Source: Aequorivita capsosiphonis DSM 23843 (lineage in GTDB: Bacteria; Bacteroidota; Bacteroidia; Flavobacteriales; Flavobacteriaceae). From it: a DNA stretch of 64,000 nt. Position 1 is the first letter of the stretch, and each line of letters starts with the position of its first letter. The notes beneath the pieces were generated by a model. The model ran no database searches, was not told where the DNA came from, and was given only the letters and a program-made list of their open reading frames with translations. The stretch spans positions 1 through 64,000 of the forward strand of contig NZ_AUBG01000002.1 in the NCBI RefSeq assembly GCF_000429125.1, written 5' to 3'. Positions 16,955-25,645 of the stretch are shown here, piece after piece. A program made the translations under genes and the position numbers.

Positions 16955-17566
16955 TCAACTCTTCACCACCTTAGAATACTCCATAAAATGCGACTCAAAC
17001 CGTTTTAACATGGGGTGCATTTTTTCAGAATACAACACATACTGGCATTTCGGAATACTTTGAGTAATAGACATAATGGCCGCATAGGAAGATTTTTGAG
17101 TTAGAAATTCTGAATCATCAATACTAAAGATCTTTAAATCGGCTACACTTACTCCATTTGTTAAAAACAACTTGTTCATTGATTTTGGTGTGGAGATAAG
17201 AATGTCAACTCCCATAGCGATTTCAGATTTTTGCACATCATTATGAAGCTCTTCATAACCTACATACACTCGCAAGGAATTGTTTTTGGTATATGCTAGA
17301 AAAGTATCGTATAACTCCATGGCTATTTCCTTATTTTCTACAAGAACTACCGCTCTTGGAGCGTTGCCAATGGCTCTGTATTTTAATTTCTGCAATGTGG
17401 TTAGGATAAGCGTAGTAGTTTTTCCGCTATCTTTTGGGCCGATGCAATACACATTGGCGCCACTTTTTATAACCGGAATACTCTTGGTTTGAAATGCAGT
17501 AGGGGTTGTTATTTCAAATTGGGCTAGTTTCTCTTGTATTTCGGGATGAAGTTTTTTAAAAGGCAT
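16955..17566 (-). CDS. Truncated DEAD-box helicase-like protein (one RecA domain, degenerate motif II)
   Basis: 203 residues covering only the first RecA-like domain. A Q-motif-like segment (ITTPTAFQTKSIPVI), Walker A GPKDSGKTT (about 43-51) and a motif Ib-like STPKS are present, but motif II reads SIDDSEF in place of DEAD and there is no second helicase domain. It is therefore unlikely to unwind RNA alone; an ATP- or RNA-binding accessory role is possible. Its clean reading frame argues for a retained short family more than a fresh pseudogene. It stands 56 bp upstream of thiE on the same strand. Confidence 0.7.
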   Translation of the reverse strand: MPFKKLHPEIQEKLAQFEITTPTAFQTKSIPVIKSGANVYCIGPKDSGKTTTLILTTLQKLKYRAIGNAPRAVVLVENKEIAMELYDTFLAYTKNNSLRVYVGYEELHNDVQKSEIAMGVDILISTPKSMNKLFLTNGVSVADLKIFSIDDSEFLTQKSSYAAIMSITQSIPKCQYVLYSEKMHPMLKRFESHFMEYSKVVKS

Positions 17567-18072
17567 AGGAACTATTAAAATTGGATTTTTGAGCTAAGGT
17601 AATAATTGAACAAATATACTATCTAAAGTCCATTTAAACGGATGGAGGTTCATTTTCTATTGATATGTGCTAAACACAAGCGAAAAGCTTTAAATCAAAC
17701 ATGCAATCGATTAGCCATTAATCATAATTCAAGTATATTTAAGTAATATAAGATCGTCGTATTTAATAATTTTTATATTGAAGCGAGTAAATTTTATAAG
17801 GCATATTAAAGAGTTAAATTTTTCTAGCTGAAATGTTAGATTAATAAGAATATTTCATAGGGATTACTAATCTAAAGAAACGATATTGTAGTCTTCCGCT
17901 ATTATGGTTGAGTCGGATATGAACGCGATGCTACCGAAGTTTCGGGAGCGCACAAGCGGGGGAGGATAATCAACTTCGAAAATTATTGTAGTTATTAATG
18001 ATGCCTAATTGGCAAATGGGGAGCGGTGATTTTTTAGTTTTTTCCAATTTAAATTACTTCGTGGTTGATTTT
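17567..18072. other. Intergenic gap holding a RAYT-end/REP remnant
   Basis: About 500 bp. Apart from the repeat at 17881-17970 I see no gene, terminator or promoter that can be supported. Confidence 0.4.
17881..17970 (+). repeat. Dispersed repeat: transposase-end / REP remnant (copy 1)
   Basis: An 80-bp block here aligns without gaps to 29021-29100, with 66 of 80 positions identical by hand count. Its first part can be read DIVVFRYYG-stop, as at the end of the transposase fragment at 28932. It ends with a CCGAAGTTTCGGGAGCGCACAAGCGGGG-type REP palindrome. Confidence 0.6.
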
Positions 18073-19017
18073 TTATTGCTCCGTTTGTATGGCTTTAAGG
18101 AGTTTTTTCATACTTGAATTAAATTCGTTGGGACCTACATCTATACAAAGACTGTTTTGCAGCCTTGCAATAATGCCGTCCATATTATTTTTCAGGTTTC
18201 GCGTACGTATTAGTTTACTATCCAAATCTCTTGTATTTATATCTTTTTGGTGAGATTGAAGTATTAAGAGTTCAAGTTCTTTAATTTTTATTTCAATTTT
18301 AGTTACCTTTTTTATAGTATAATCATTCTGAAAAAAATCATTATCTAGATAACACGCAATAAACTTTTTGTGATCTAGATAAGCCTGAAGGAATAAGGTG
18401 TCTACAGTTTCCATACCTACCCAAGCAGATTCCAAACTTGAATTAGATATCAAAGAGACCGTTACTGTAGCAACCTTTAGCGACGTCTGTATAAAGGTCT
18501 TTATGTCTGTACCAGCTTCCATATTCTCCGTGTCAATAATTACATCAATTTTGGCCGCTTCTATAGCTTCTTTTATTTTTAAGGCAACATCGACGTCATT
18601 ATGATTATAGGATATAAAAACGCAGGGGGGAAGTGGAGGTAGATCGCCCTTTTTATACCAAATTAAATAAACTAAAAGAATTTCTAATGGAATTAAGAAA
18701 TAGGTAGATGTCTTTATAACCTGAATATCTTCTAATCCTATCAATGCATCCAATATAATTACGCCTACGATAGCACTAACAAATAAAGCCGATAAAATTT
18801 TAAGTCCTCGTATGTTTGTTTCAAAACTTTTATTTTTTGTTAGAAATAATAATAAAATAGGTGGTAAATAAAGGATTAAAAACCATAGCCAAACATAAAC
18901 CTTAAAATCGCCTAAGAATCCTGTAGCTGTTTGTATTACTAGAAAAAGAAATGAAATTGCAAATCCAATTAATATCAGGTTCAATAGGCTTTCTCTTGCT
19001 GTTTTAACTTTAGCCAT
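18073..19017 (-). CDS. Membrane-anchored TIR-domain protein
   Basis: 314 residues. Four hydrophobic spans lie in residues about 10-120, followed by a TIR domain from about 132 (PCVFISYNHNDVDVALKI, then a VIIDTENMEAGTDI box and SLISNSSLESAWVGMET). The TIR glutamate expected for NAD-cleaving members is E203, after W199. A charged helical tail (KIEIKIKELELLILQSHQ) follows. An even number of spans places the TIR domain in the cytoplasm if the N-terminus is inside. Its ATG shares one base with the TAA of the caspase gene upstream (TAATG), so the two are translationally coupled. The same gene order recurs at 41.5-45 kb. NADase or adaptor signalling is inferred, not shown. Confidence 0.82.
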   Translation of the reverse strand: MAKVKTARESLLNLILIGFAISFLFLVIQTATGFLGDFKVYVWLWFLILYLPPILLLFLTKNKSFETNIRGLKILSALFVSAIVGVIILDALIGLEDIQVIKTSTYFLIPLEILLVYLIWYKKGDLPPLPPCVFISYNHNDVDVALKIKEAIEAAKIDVIIDTENMEAGTDIKTFIQTSLKVATVTVSLISNSSLESAWVGMETVDTLFLQAYLDHKKFIACYLDNDFFQNDYTIKKVTKIEIKIKELELLILQSHQKDINTRDLDSKLIRTRNLKNNMDGIIARLQNSLCIDVGPNEFNSSMKKLLKAIQTEQ

Positions 19018-20516
19018 TAGTCTTTAATTAGTTCTTGTCCTAATTTTGATTGTTCAATATGCTTAATACCTGTATTAGAACTTGGAAGCTCAAGTTCAGC
19101 GCTGATGGTGTTTTGCGATAATTTGTATTCATAAATAAATGCTCTTACCTGGTAATTACTCGCATCTTTAATCTTAATTTCCGGGGGTAGTGGGTTTGAA
19201 GGACCTGCAACCCAAGATAAGGCTTCCTGCCTACTTACTTTAGCTTCAAAATCTTGATCCAAGCCAATGTCTGTAACAGAGAAAACAAAGACCCTAAAAT
19301 AACCTTCGTTTGGCATGAATACTGATTTTAAAATTCTTATAAAGAAATTTTCAGTATCCGCTTCAGTATCTTTCAAAAGTTCCTCTTTCCAGCGATAGGG
19401 ATGTTTTTTTGATGTTGCATCTACATTAATTTGTTCTAGTTGGGTGGCAATTGCATACCCATGATTTAGTCCATCCTTACTAATACCATAATAGCGTATT
19501 TCTGAATAACCATGCTTTCGTAATGCAGAAACCAGCAGGTTATTTACATCTTGAAGGGTTTCACAATTCTCAAATGCAGTTGCAAAAACATCTTGATCCA
19601 CCATTCGTGAAGGTGTAGGAGGTGGCCAAGGAAAGTTTAATCGCTTCACGATATTTAAATTTGGTTCAACTTTACCAACCCATGTAAGACCTTCTGTTAA
19701 ATCACCAAAAACAGTAATATCTGCTTTTCCGCCTGATATTTCTTTCATCGCTATTTTTGTACCTAGGTAAGTATTTTTTACGGAAGAATAAGGTTGTAAT
19801 CTTTCTGAAAAAGTATCGGCAAACAAGCTATTTTTTTCATCAGTACCTAATCCAATTAACCTTTTAGCCGACCGAAAGGAAATAAAAGTATGTTCCGGCA
19901 TATCTGTTGGATTCATAAAACATGGTTCATCGTTTTCTTCTCTAGTTTTAAAAGGAAAATTATTAGCATAGCAACCATCAATAGAAATAAGGTTTTGTTT
20001 GGTTGTATCTACATTTTCTAAATAGAAATCTAAATTTAAAGTTTCTAGTGCTATTGCATTCTCATCCTCAAGTTTTGCATCAATAGGAACCAGGTAGTTT
20101 TTTCCATTGATTTGAACTGTATGACCTGCGTAATAAAAAAATGAAATTTTCGCTTCTTTACTAGTTAGAATAAAACGACGTATCGCTGATTGCATTTCTA
20201 TTTTTGTAGCATTCTCAACTTTAGTTACATTAAAACCTAGATTAGATAAATTTTTGCCAATTAAATTTATATCCTTAATTGGTGTGTTTAATGCATTAAA
20301 ACCTTGATAAGAAGCGTTCCCAATTAAAAGCACCATAAGTTTAGTGCTGTCTTGTTGTCCCTTTTTAGCAATAACTTTTTCAGTTTTATTAACATCTCCA
20401 TTATTATATTTTTTAGTTTTAAATTTATTACGATCAATCTGAGAAAAACCCATACTGAAACTAAGGGCAATAAGAAGCACTATAGACGATCTTATGATTT
20501 TGATTAATGTTTTCAT
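19017..20516 (-). CDS. Exported caspase-family (peptidase C14) protein
   Basis: 499 residues. The signal peptide (hydrophobic 9-22, cleavage near FSQ, residues 24-26) directs it across the inner membrane. Residues about 57-270 form a caspase/metacaspase domain: MVLLIGNASYQGFNALNTP, the catalytic His in YYAGHTV (H132) and the catalytic Cys in ISIDGCYA (C182). Both members of the dyad are intact. The remainder (about 290-499) is unassigned and could be a sensor or substrate domain. Exported caspase-like proteases are known in Bacteroidota (for example gingipain- and clostripain-related clans), but pairing with a coupled membrane TIR protein is unusual. It probably acts in the periplasm. Confidence 0.82.
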   Translation of the reverse strand: MKTLIKIIRSSIVLLIALSFSMGFSQIDRNKFKTKKYNNGDVNKTEKVIAKKGQQDSTKLMVLLIGNASYQGFNALNTPIKDINLIGKNLSNLGFNVTKVENATKIEMQSAIRRFILTSKEAKISFFYYAGHTVQINGKNYLVPIDAKLEDENAIALETLNLDFYLENVDTTKQNLISIDGCYANNFPFKTREENDEPCFMNPTDMPEHTFISFRSAKRLIGLGTDEKNSLFADTFSERLQPYSSVKNTYLGTKIAMKEISGGKADITVFGDLTEGLTWVGKVEPNLNIVKRLNFPWPPPTPSRMVDQDVFATAFENCETLQDVNNLLVSALRKHGYSEIRYYGISKDGLNHGYAIATQLEQINVDATSKKHPYRWKEELLKDTEADTENFFIRILKSVFMPNEGYFRVFVFSVTDIGLDQDFEAKVSRQEALSWVAGPSNPLPPEIKIKDASNYQVRAFIYEYKLSQNTISAELELPSSNTGIKHIEQSKLGQELIKD

Positions 20517-20904
20517 TTGATTCTGTCTTAGAGTTTATTGTAATAGATGTTTTTAAGTAGAGAACGATAACGTCCTTAAAGATAAGTACTTTGGATGAAT
20601 AATTATATAAATTTTTTTAGATATAGTATATCTAAAATTCCTCAGTAATTTTTACAGCCCACTAAAATTCAAACAGAATATAGTAAGGTATAAGTTTTGT
20701 TCAGCAGTTTATTCAATAGTTATATTTTCGAAATGTTTCTTTAAAAAATTTTCTTTCCTAAAGCTTTTTTTAAAATATTATATTCTTTGGCTAAGCGACG
20801 ATAGAAGTGAAGTGAAAATTCCAACCTAAGATATTCGCAACTTCCATATTTAAGAGTTGGAAGAATCAGTATATTTATAAGAAGAATTCAAAAACTCAAT
20901 TCCT
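20517..20904. other. Divergent promoter region, caspase operon / acyl-CoA dehydrogenase
   Basis: About 390 bp, AT-rich, between two divergent genes. No operator palindrome or small gene was recognised. Both genes must be transcribed from here. Confidence 0.4.
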
Positions 20905-22116
20905 ATGCTCCAAAACGTCCTATTAACTCGAGAAATATATGCATCAGAAGAACATATGATGATGCGTGAAATGATTCAGGATTTTATCAATAATGAAATT
21001 ATTGATCATACCGATGAATGGGAGAAAAATGGGATGGTTAGCAGAGAAATATGGGAACGCGCCGGAGAATTAGGTTTGCTGTGCATTGATATGCCAGAAC
21101 AATATGGCGGCAGTGGTTTGGATTTCAGCTTTAACGCGTTGTTTATTGAAGAAATGGGGAAAAGAGGTGTCAGTGGTCCAGGGTTTTCATTACACACAGA
21201 TATAGTTGCACCCTATCTCTTAAAATATGGCACCGAAGCCCAAAAGCAGGAATATCTCCCTAAAATGGCTGCCGGGCAATTAATTACATCCATTGGGATG
21301 ACCGAGCCAAACTGCGGTAGCGATCTTCAGGCCATTACTACAAATGCCGTAGACAAAGGGGATTATTATTTGGTAAATGGACAAAAAACCTTTATAACCA
21401 ATGGGTATATGTGTGATATGTCCATTGTAGCGGTGAAAACCAATGTAGGCACGGAAAAAGAAGGCGTGTCTTTATTGATCATGGAAAGCGATTTCGAAGG
21501 TTTTGATAAGGGAGTTCCTTTTAAGAAAATAGGAATGAAAGCCCAAGATACCTGTGAATTGTTTTTTGCCGATGTAAAAGTGCCCAAAGAAAATTTATTG
21601 GGAGAAGAAGGAATGGGTTTTAAAATTATGATGACAGAATTGGCCAGAGAGCGTTTAACTGTAGGACTTAATGCTATAGGTGGTGCGGAAGGAGCCATAG
21701 AAAACACAGTTGAATATACATCAACAAGAACTGCTTTTAAACAACCCATTGCCGGATTTCAAAATACACAATTTAAACTAGCTGAATGTGCCACTCAATT
21801 ACAACTTCATCAAGCTTTTTTAGATCGCTGTACCCTATTATTATCAGCTCATAAGCTAACTGCTGAAAGTGCTTCCATGGCGAAGTATTCAGCAACCGAA
21901 ATGCACAGTAAAGTAGTTGATGAATGCTTACAGCTATTTGGAGGTTATGGTTATATCTGGGATTACCCAATTGCGCGTATGTATGCCGATAACAGAGTAG
22001 CCAGAATTTATGCCGGCACCAATGAGATAATGAAAGTATTGATCGCTCGCGGTTTGTTTAAAGAATTGTTTCAGGAAATGAAGGCACAAGAAAAAAAGAA
22101 TAAAAAATCAAGATAA
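20905..22116 (+). CDS. Acyl-CoA dehydrogenase
   Basis: 403 residues with the usual all-alpha/beta/all-alpha layout. The segment IGMTEPNCGSDLQAI (about 130-144) binds FAD and substrate, and the C-terminal GYGYIWDYPIARMYAD and YAGTNEIMKVLIAR regions close the active site. The position holding the catalytic base in short- and medium-chain enzymes reads alanine (YAGT), whereas E245 in the TELARERL helix fits the base position of long-chain and isovaleryl-CoA dehydrogenases. It oxidises an acyl-CoA and passes electrons to ETF. It is a stand-alone gene; the chain-length preference is inferred only. Confidence 0.9.
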   Translation: MLQNVLLTREIYASEEHMMMREMIQDFINNEIIDHTDEWEKNGMVSREIWERAGELGLLCIDMPEQYGGSGLDFSFNALFIEEMGKRGVSGPGFSLHTDIVAPYLLKYGTEAQKQEYLPKMAAGQLITSIGMTEPNCGSDLQAITTNAVDKGDYYLVNGQKTFITNGYMCDMSIVAVKTNVGTEKEGVSLLIMESDFEGFDKGVPFKKIGMKAQDTCELFFADVKVPKENLLGEEGMGFKIMMTELARERLTVGLNAIGGAEGAIENTVEYTSTRTAFKQPIAGFQNTQFKLAECATQLQLHQAFLDRCTLLLSAHKLTAESASMAKYSATEMHSKVVDECLQLFGGYGYIWDYPIARMYADNRVARIYAGTNEIMKVLIARGLFKELFQEMKAQEKKNKKSR

Positions 22117-22262
22117 TTGAAATATAGATTTTGGACAATGCGGTGTTAGAATATCAGTTTTTTTATGCAATTAAAAGCAGGATTCAATAAAGGTTTTTTC
22201 TAATTCAAATATCGCAAAAATGTGATTTTCCGTAAAATCCTTAATCCAATATATTCTATTTT

Positions 22263-22721
22263 TCAATTCTTCAGAAAAACATACCCATTCAAAGATGTAG
22301 CGATCAGCAACCAAATAAAGTAAGGAGCTACCAACAAGGATTTAAATTCCATTTCTTTCCAATAAAAGAAGAGAAAGAATCCAATAACCAGTGTAAGACC
22401 AGCTATTACAAACAAGCCCGCCAAAACCTGATGGTAATAGAAGAAAATCGGATTCCAGGCAAGATTTAAAATGTAGTGAAGAATCAACACGCCAATAAGC
22501 AGTGTTCTATTCTCAACCGAAGGCCATAAGTACGCCAGATAAATACTAAAACAAATCATTATAAGCGTCCACGAAACCCCAAATGCCCATCCCGGTGGAG
22601 TCCAAGGCGCCTTAGCAATCCCAGCGTACCACTCAGACCGAGGCCCTTTTCCAGCCAATAAACTTCCAAGGCCAATGGAAGCAAAATTCAGTATCAAGAA
22701 TAATATCAATCTGTAAATCAT
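22263..22721 (-). CDS. tspO: TspO/MBR family tryptophan-rich sensory protein (paralogue 2)
   Basis: 152 residues, same length as the paralogue at 5765-6223 and about two-thirds identical by eye. It keeps SEWYAGIAKAPWTPPGWAFG, WNPIFFYYHQVLAGLF and the closing ATSLNGYVFLKN. Five membrane spans. The tetrapyrrole-binding stress role is as for the family. It is convergent with the acyl-CoA dehydrogenase gene. A polypyrimidine-rich stretch of CTTTC repeats lies upstream of its start (about 22765-22850). Two copies 16 kb apart suggest an old duplication with possible specialisation. Confidence 0.9.
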   Translation of the reverse strand: MIYRLILFLILNFASIGLGSLLAGKGPRSEWYAGIAKAPWTPPGWAFGVSWTLIMICFSIYLAYLWPSVENRTLLIGVLILHYILNLAWNPIFFYYHQVLAGLFVIAGLTLVIGFFLFFYWKEMEFKSLLVAPYFIWLLIATSLNGYVFLKN

Positions 22722-23151
22722 ATCCTATAAATTATAAAACCTCATTAAATCAGCGTTTAGATTTTTATCTTTCCACTTTCCACTTTCGTCTTTCATCTTT
22801 CCTCTTTATTCTTTCTTCCTCTTCCATTTTCTACTTTTGTCTTTGGAAAGTACTGCTTCTTATTCACCTAACCAAAACTATCCATAGAATCCATTTAAAA
22901 TATATTATCAAAAACCACAAGCAAAAAACTGATTTATATCATATTATTTCCCAAATTACTATCGTATTTTTATTGTAACATAAGATTAATAAGTAAATAT
23001 TAAGTTTTTTAGATGATTAATTGGGTAATCAATATACCGAACGTCGCAATTGTTTGATAGTAGCTCTACTTGCAGCAAAGAATAGGATTCTATCAATTAC
23101 CAGTATGGAAAAGAATATTTACGAATGTCTAACCTTTTAAAAATTAATAAT
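22722..23151. other. Divergent intergenic region with polypyrimidine tract
   Basis: About 430 bp between the second tspO and the haem-binding gene. The first third is a C/T-rich tract built from TTTC and CTTT steps; the rest is AT-rich. No gene or clear operator is seen. Confidence 0.4.
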
Positions 23152-23646
23152 ATGAAACGAGTTCTAATAGTAATTCTAGTAATTGTAATTATTGCCTTTA
23201 TTGCAATTCAATTTATAAGACCTTTAAAAAATTCAGGTCAAGAGATTGCAGAACATCAAATTACAAATAAGTATCAGGTTCCAGAAGAAGTGGATAAATT
23301 GCTAAAAGTTTCCTGTTACGACTGCCATAGTAATACCTCTCATTATCCGTGGTATTCCAATGTTCAACCCATAGCGTGGATTCTTGAAGATCATATATTG
23401 GAAGGTAAGGATGAATTAAATTTTTCTACCTTTCTGAATTATCCGATATGGCGACAATATAAAAAATTTAAGGAAATAGGGAAAGAAGTAAAAGAAGACG
23501 AAATGCCTCTAACTTCTTACACATTTTTGCATCGCGACGCAGTATTGAGCGCCGATCAAAAATTATTGATACAAAATTGGGCAGCGAAAACAATGAAAGA
23601 AATGGAAACTGAATATCCTGCAGAACAATTGGTGAAACCTAAATAA
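23152..23646 (+). CDS. Membrane-anchored haem-binding domain protein
   Basis: 164 residues from the ATG at 23152 (an upstream ATG at 23125 adds nine residues before the basic start). An N-terminal anchor of about 18 hydrophobic residues precedes a periplasmic haem-binding domain. CYDCH (C55, C58, H59) is a c-type haem attachment motif, followed by SHYPWYSNVQPIAWILEDHI and DEMPLTSYTFLHRDA, typical of the Bacteroidota haem-binding (Haem_bd) family. An electron-transfer or haem-sensing role is likely; partners are not visible in the neighbourhood. Confidence 0.85.
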   Translation: MKRVLIVILVIVIIAFIAIQFIRPLKNSGQEIAEHQITNKYQVPEEVDKLLKVSCYDCHSNTSHYPWYSNVQPIAWILEDHILEGKDELNFSTFLNYPIWRQYKKFKEIGKEVKEDEMPLTSYTFLHRDAVLSADQKLLIQNWAAKTMKEMETEYPAEQLVKPK

Positions 23647-23653
23647 TTCTCAA

Positions 23654-23681
23654 TTATGAGTTATGAGTTATGAGTTAGGAG
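23654..23681 (+). repeat. Heptamer tandem repeat (TTATGAG)n
   Basis: Three perfect TTATGAG units (23654-23674) and one variant TTAGGAG, just after the haem-binding gene. It is one of five 7-bp-unit arrays in the window, each with a different unit sequence. Confidence 0.8.
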
Positions 23682-23990
23682 TTTATGAGAAATTTACGTC
23701 TTTAATATTAAAGTCGAAAAAGTTAAATCATTATTTTATTCTATGACTGATCCAAAATTCTTAAATCCTTCGTTATTAGTGTCTATACGGTAAAAACGAA
23801 CCGCTGAAGCAGGAGTGTTCCACAAGATGTACTCCCTTGTGTGTTATAGAGCGAATACTATTGTTTTCATCTTGCGTCTTTCCGCATTAAAATTTCATTT
23901 CTCGCATCTCCTCTTTGTTCTTTTCTCTTTATTCTGTTCGCTAACTTCCGCTTTTCAATTTCATTTTCATTTTCGATTTCACCCTGTGGT

Positions 23991-24743
23991 TTAAGATTCC
24001 GCATTAATAACTTTAGAAAGCACCTCCCAAACATTCTCAGCCACAATCTTATGCCCTGCAGCCGTAGGATGAATCCCGTCACTCTGATTTAATTCCTTAA
24101 TCCCACCAACATCTTTTAAAATAAAAGGAATAAAGCCAATCTTGTTTTCTGAAGCCAAATCAGAGAAAACCTCCTTAAATTGGATGGTATAATCCTGCCC
24201 CATATTGGGAGGCAATTGCATTCCCGCTAACAAAATTTTTGTAGCGGGGCTTTTGGCTTTCACGGCGTTGATAATCGCTTGCAGATTAGCTTTGGTTTCA
24301 GAAATAGGCAAACCGCGCAGACCGTCGTTGGCACCAAGTTCTAAAATGAAAATATCAATATCTTGATTTAAAATCCAATCGATTCTACTTTTCCCGCCCG
24401 CGGAAGTTTCCCCGCTCAGCCCAGAATTTACAACTACATAGTTTAGACCGAGGGAATCAATTTTAGTCTGAATAATACCCGGAAAAGCGTCATTGGTATC
24501 ATCCAACCCATACCCAGCTGTAATGCTATCGCCAAAAAATAGGATGGTTTTGTTTTTAGACTTTTCTGTAGTTTCTGTTTCGGTAGAGGCATTTTCATTG
24601 GTTTCTACGGTAGCCTTTGATTTTGTGTTATTCCCACAGGAAATCATCACAAAAAGGAGTAGGAAATAACAAAACTTTAAGAGGTTTCGATAGTTGGAAA
24701 CTGTACTATTTAAAAGGCTTTGCGTAATTTTGGAGTTCGGCAT
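23991..24743 (-). CDS. tesA: Arylesterase / SGNH hydrolase lipoprotein (TesA-like)
   Basis: 250 residues. The hydrophobic stretch ends in MISC, a plausible lipobox with C36 as the lipidated residue, then a low-complexity T/E/N linker. The SGNH catalytic blocks are all present: GDSITAGYG (S73), the glycine block SGETSAGG, GAND (N139) and SDGIHP (D222, H225). The enzyme hydrolyses esters or thioesters in the periplasm. It is divergent from the ABC transporter genes at 24956, the same arrangement as tesA-ybbA-ybbP in Escherichia coli, which supports orthology. A large imperfect inverted repeat occupies the shared promoter region. Confidence 0.9.
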   Translation of the reverse strand: MPNSKITQSLLNSTVSNYRNLLKFCYFLLLFVMISCGNNTKSKATVETNENASTETETTEKSKNKTILFFGDSITAGYGLDDTNDAFPGIIQTKIDSLGLNYVVVNSGLSGETSAGGKSRIDWILNQDIDIFILELGANDGLRGLPISETKANLQAIINAVKAKSPATKILLAGMQLPPNMGQDYTIQFKEVFSDLASENKIGFIPFILKDVGGIKELNQSDGIHPTAAGHKIVAENVWEVLSKVINAES

Positions 24744-24799
24744 ATAGACTGTGGATTATTAAAGTAATTTGTAATTAATCAGATTGAATTAGAACGTTG

Positions 24800-24919
24800 T
24801 TTCACGCAGAGGGCGCAGAGATAAAAGCGCTGAGAGACGCAGAGGATTAGTTGTTTCGGTATTCAATAATTCACCCTCTGCGACTCTCTGCGCTTAACTC
24901 AGCGTTCTCTGCGTGAAAA
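24800..24919. repeat. Long imperfect inverted repeat in the tesA/ybbA divergent region
   Basis: Arms of about 45 bp (24800-24845 and 24875-24919) begin TTTCACGCAGAG and end CTCTGCGTGAAAA. Each arm contains repeated GCAGAG/CTCTGC steps, and a 29-nt AT-rich loop separates them. It could form a large hairpin or be a non-autonomous mobile remnant. Its GC-rich content differs from the flanking sequence. Confidence 0.75.
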
Positions 24920-24955
24920 CTTGTATAACGCGTTAAAGCCACTAACAATACTTAA

Positions 24956-25645
24956 ATGACAAAGATATTAAAGATTAACGGGCTAGAAAAGACTTATAAA
25001 AGTGGCTCCAAGCAATTAACAGTCCTTCACGATGTTTCCTTTGAAGTTGAAAAAGGTCAAACATTCTCAATAGTTGGTCCTTCGGGTAGTGGAAAAACAA
25101 CCTTGCTGGGATTAGCAGCAGGCTTGGACACCCCGAATGCTGGCACAGTAGAATTATGTGGTCATATTTTAAACACCCTCAACGAAGACGAACGCGCGCA
25201 ACTTCGAAATGAAGAAGTAGGGTTTATCTTTCAGGATTTTCAATTGCTGCCCACCTTAACCGCTCTTGAAAATGTAAGCGTGCCATTAGAGTTGCAGGGG
25301 GCGAAACACGCCGCCACCAGAGCGAAAGAGTTATTGCAAAAAGTGGGTTTGGAAGACCGCATTCACCATTATCCATCCCAATTATCGGGTGGGGAGCAGC
25401 AGCGCGTAGCAGTGGCAAGAGCTTTTTCAAATAGTCCCTCTATTTTATTCGCAGATGAACCTACGGGAAATCTAGACGAAGAAACCGGCGAAAAAGTAAT
25501 TCAGTTACTTTTTAACCTGAATGAAGAAGCAGGAACTACACTAGTGATTATTACCCACGATTTGGATCTAGCCGCAAGAACCCAGCAAATTTTAAGACTG
25601 AAAGGCGGTAAGATTTTAACGAATGAAACAACAGCAGTAATTTGA
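24956..25645 (+). CDS. ybbA: ABC transporter ATP-binding protein (YbbA/LolD type)
   Basis: 229 residues. Walker [10 protein letters not shown] (41-49), Q-loop FQDFQLLPT, signature LSGGEQQR (143-150), and Walker [10 protein letters not shown] with catalytic E168, followed by the switch histidine in IITHDLDLA. It belongs to the MacB/LolD/YbbA group that powers FtsX-like permeases. The stop codon overlaps the TTG start of the permease gene (TTGA), so the two are coupled. It is likely an exporter or a periplasm-facing mechanotransmission complex; the substrate is unknown. Confidence 0.9.
   Translation: MTKILKINGLEKTYKSGSKQLTVLHDVSFEVEKGQTFSIVGPSGSGKTTLLGLAAGLDTPNAGTVELCGHILNTLNEDERAQLRNEEVGFIFQDFQLLPTLTALENVSVPLELQGAKHAATRAKELLQKVGLEDRIHHYPSQLSGGEQQRVAVARAFSNSPSILFADEPTGNLDEETGEKVIQLLFNLNEEAGTTLVIITHDLDLAARTQQILRLKGGKILTNETTAVI

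Noticed and set aside
23867-24082. 71-codon minus-strand open frame at the tesA 3' end
   Set aside because: Out of frame with tesA and over a pyrimidine-rich tract; composition biased, no family.
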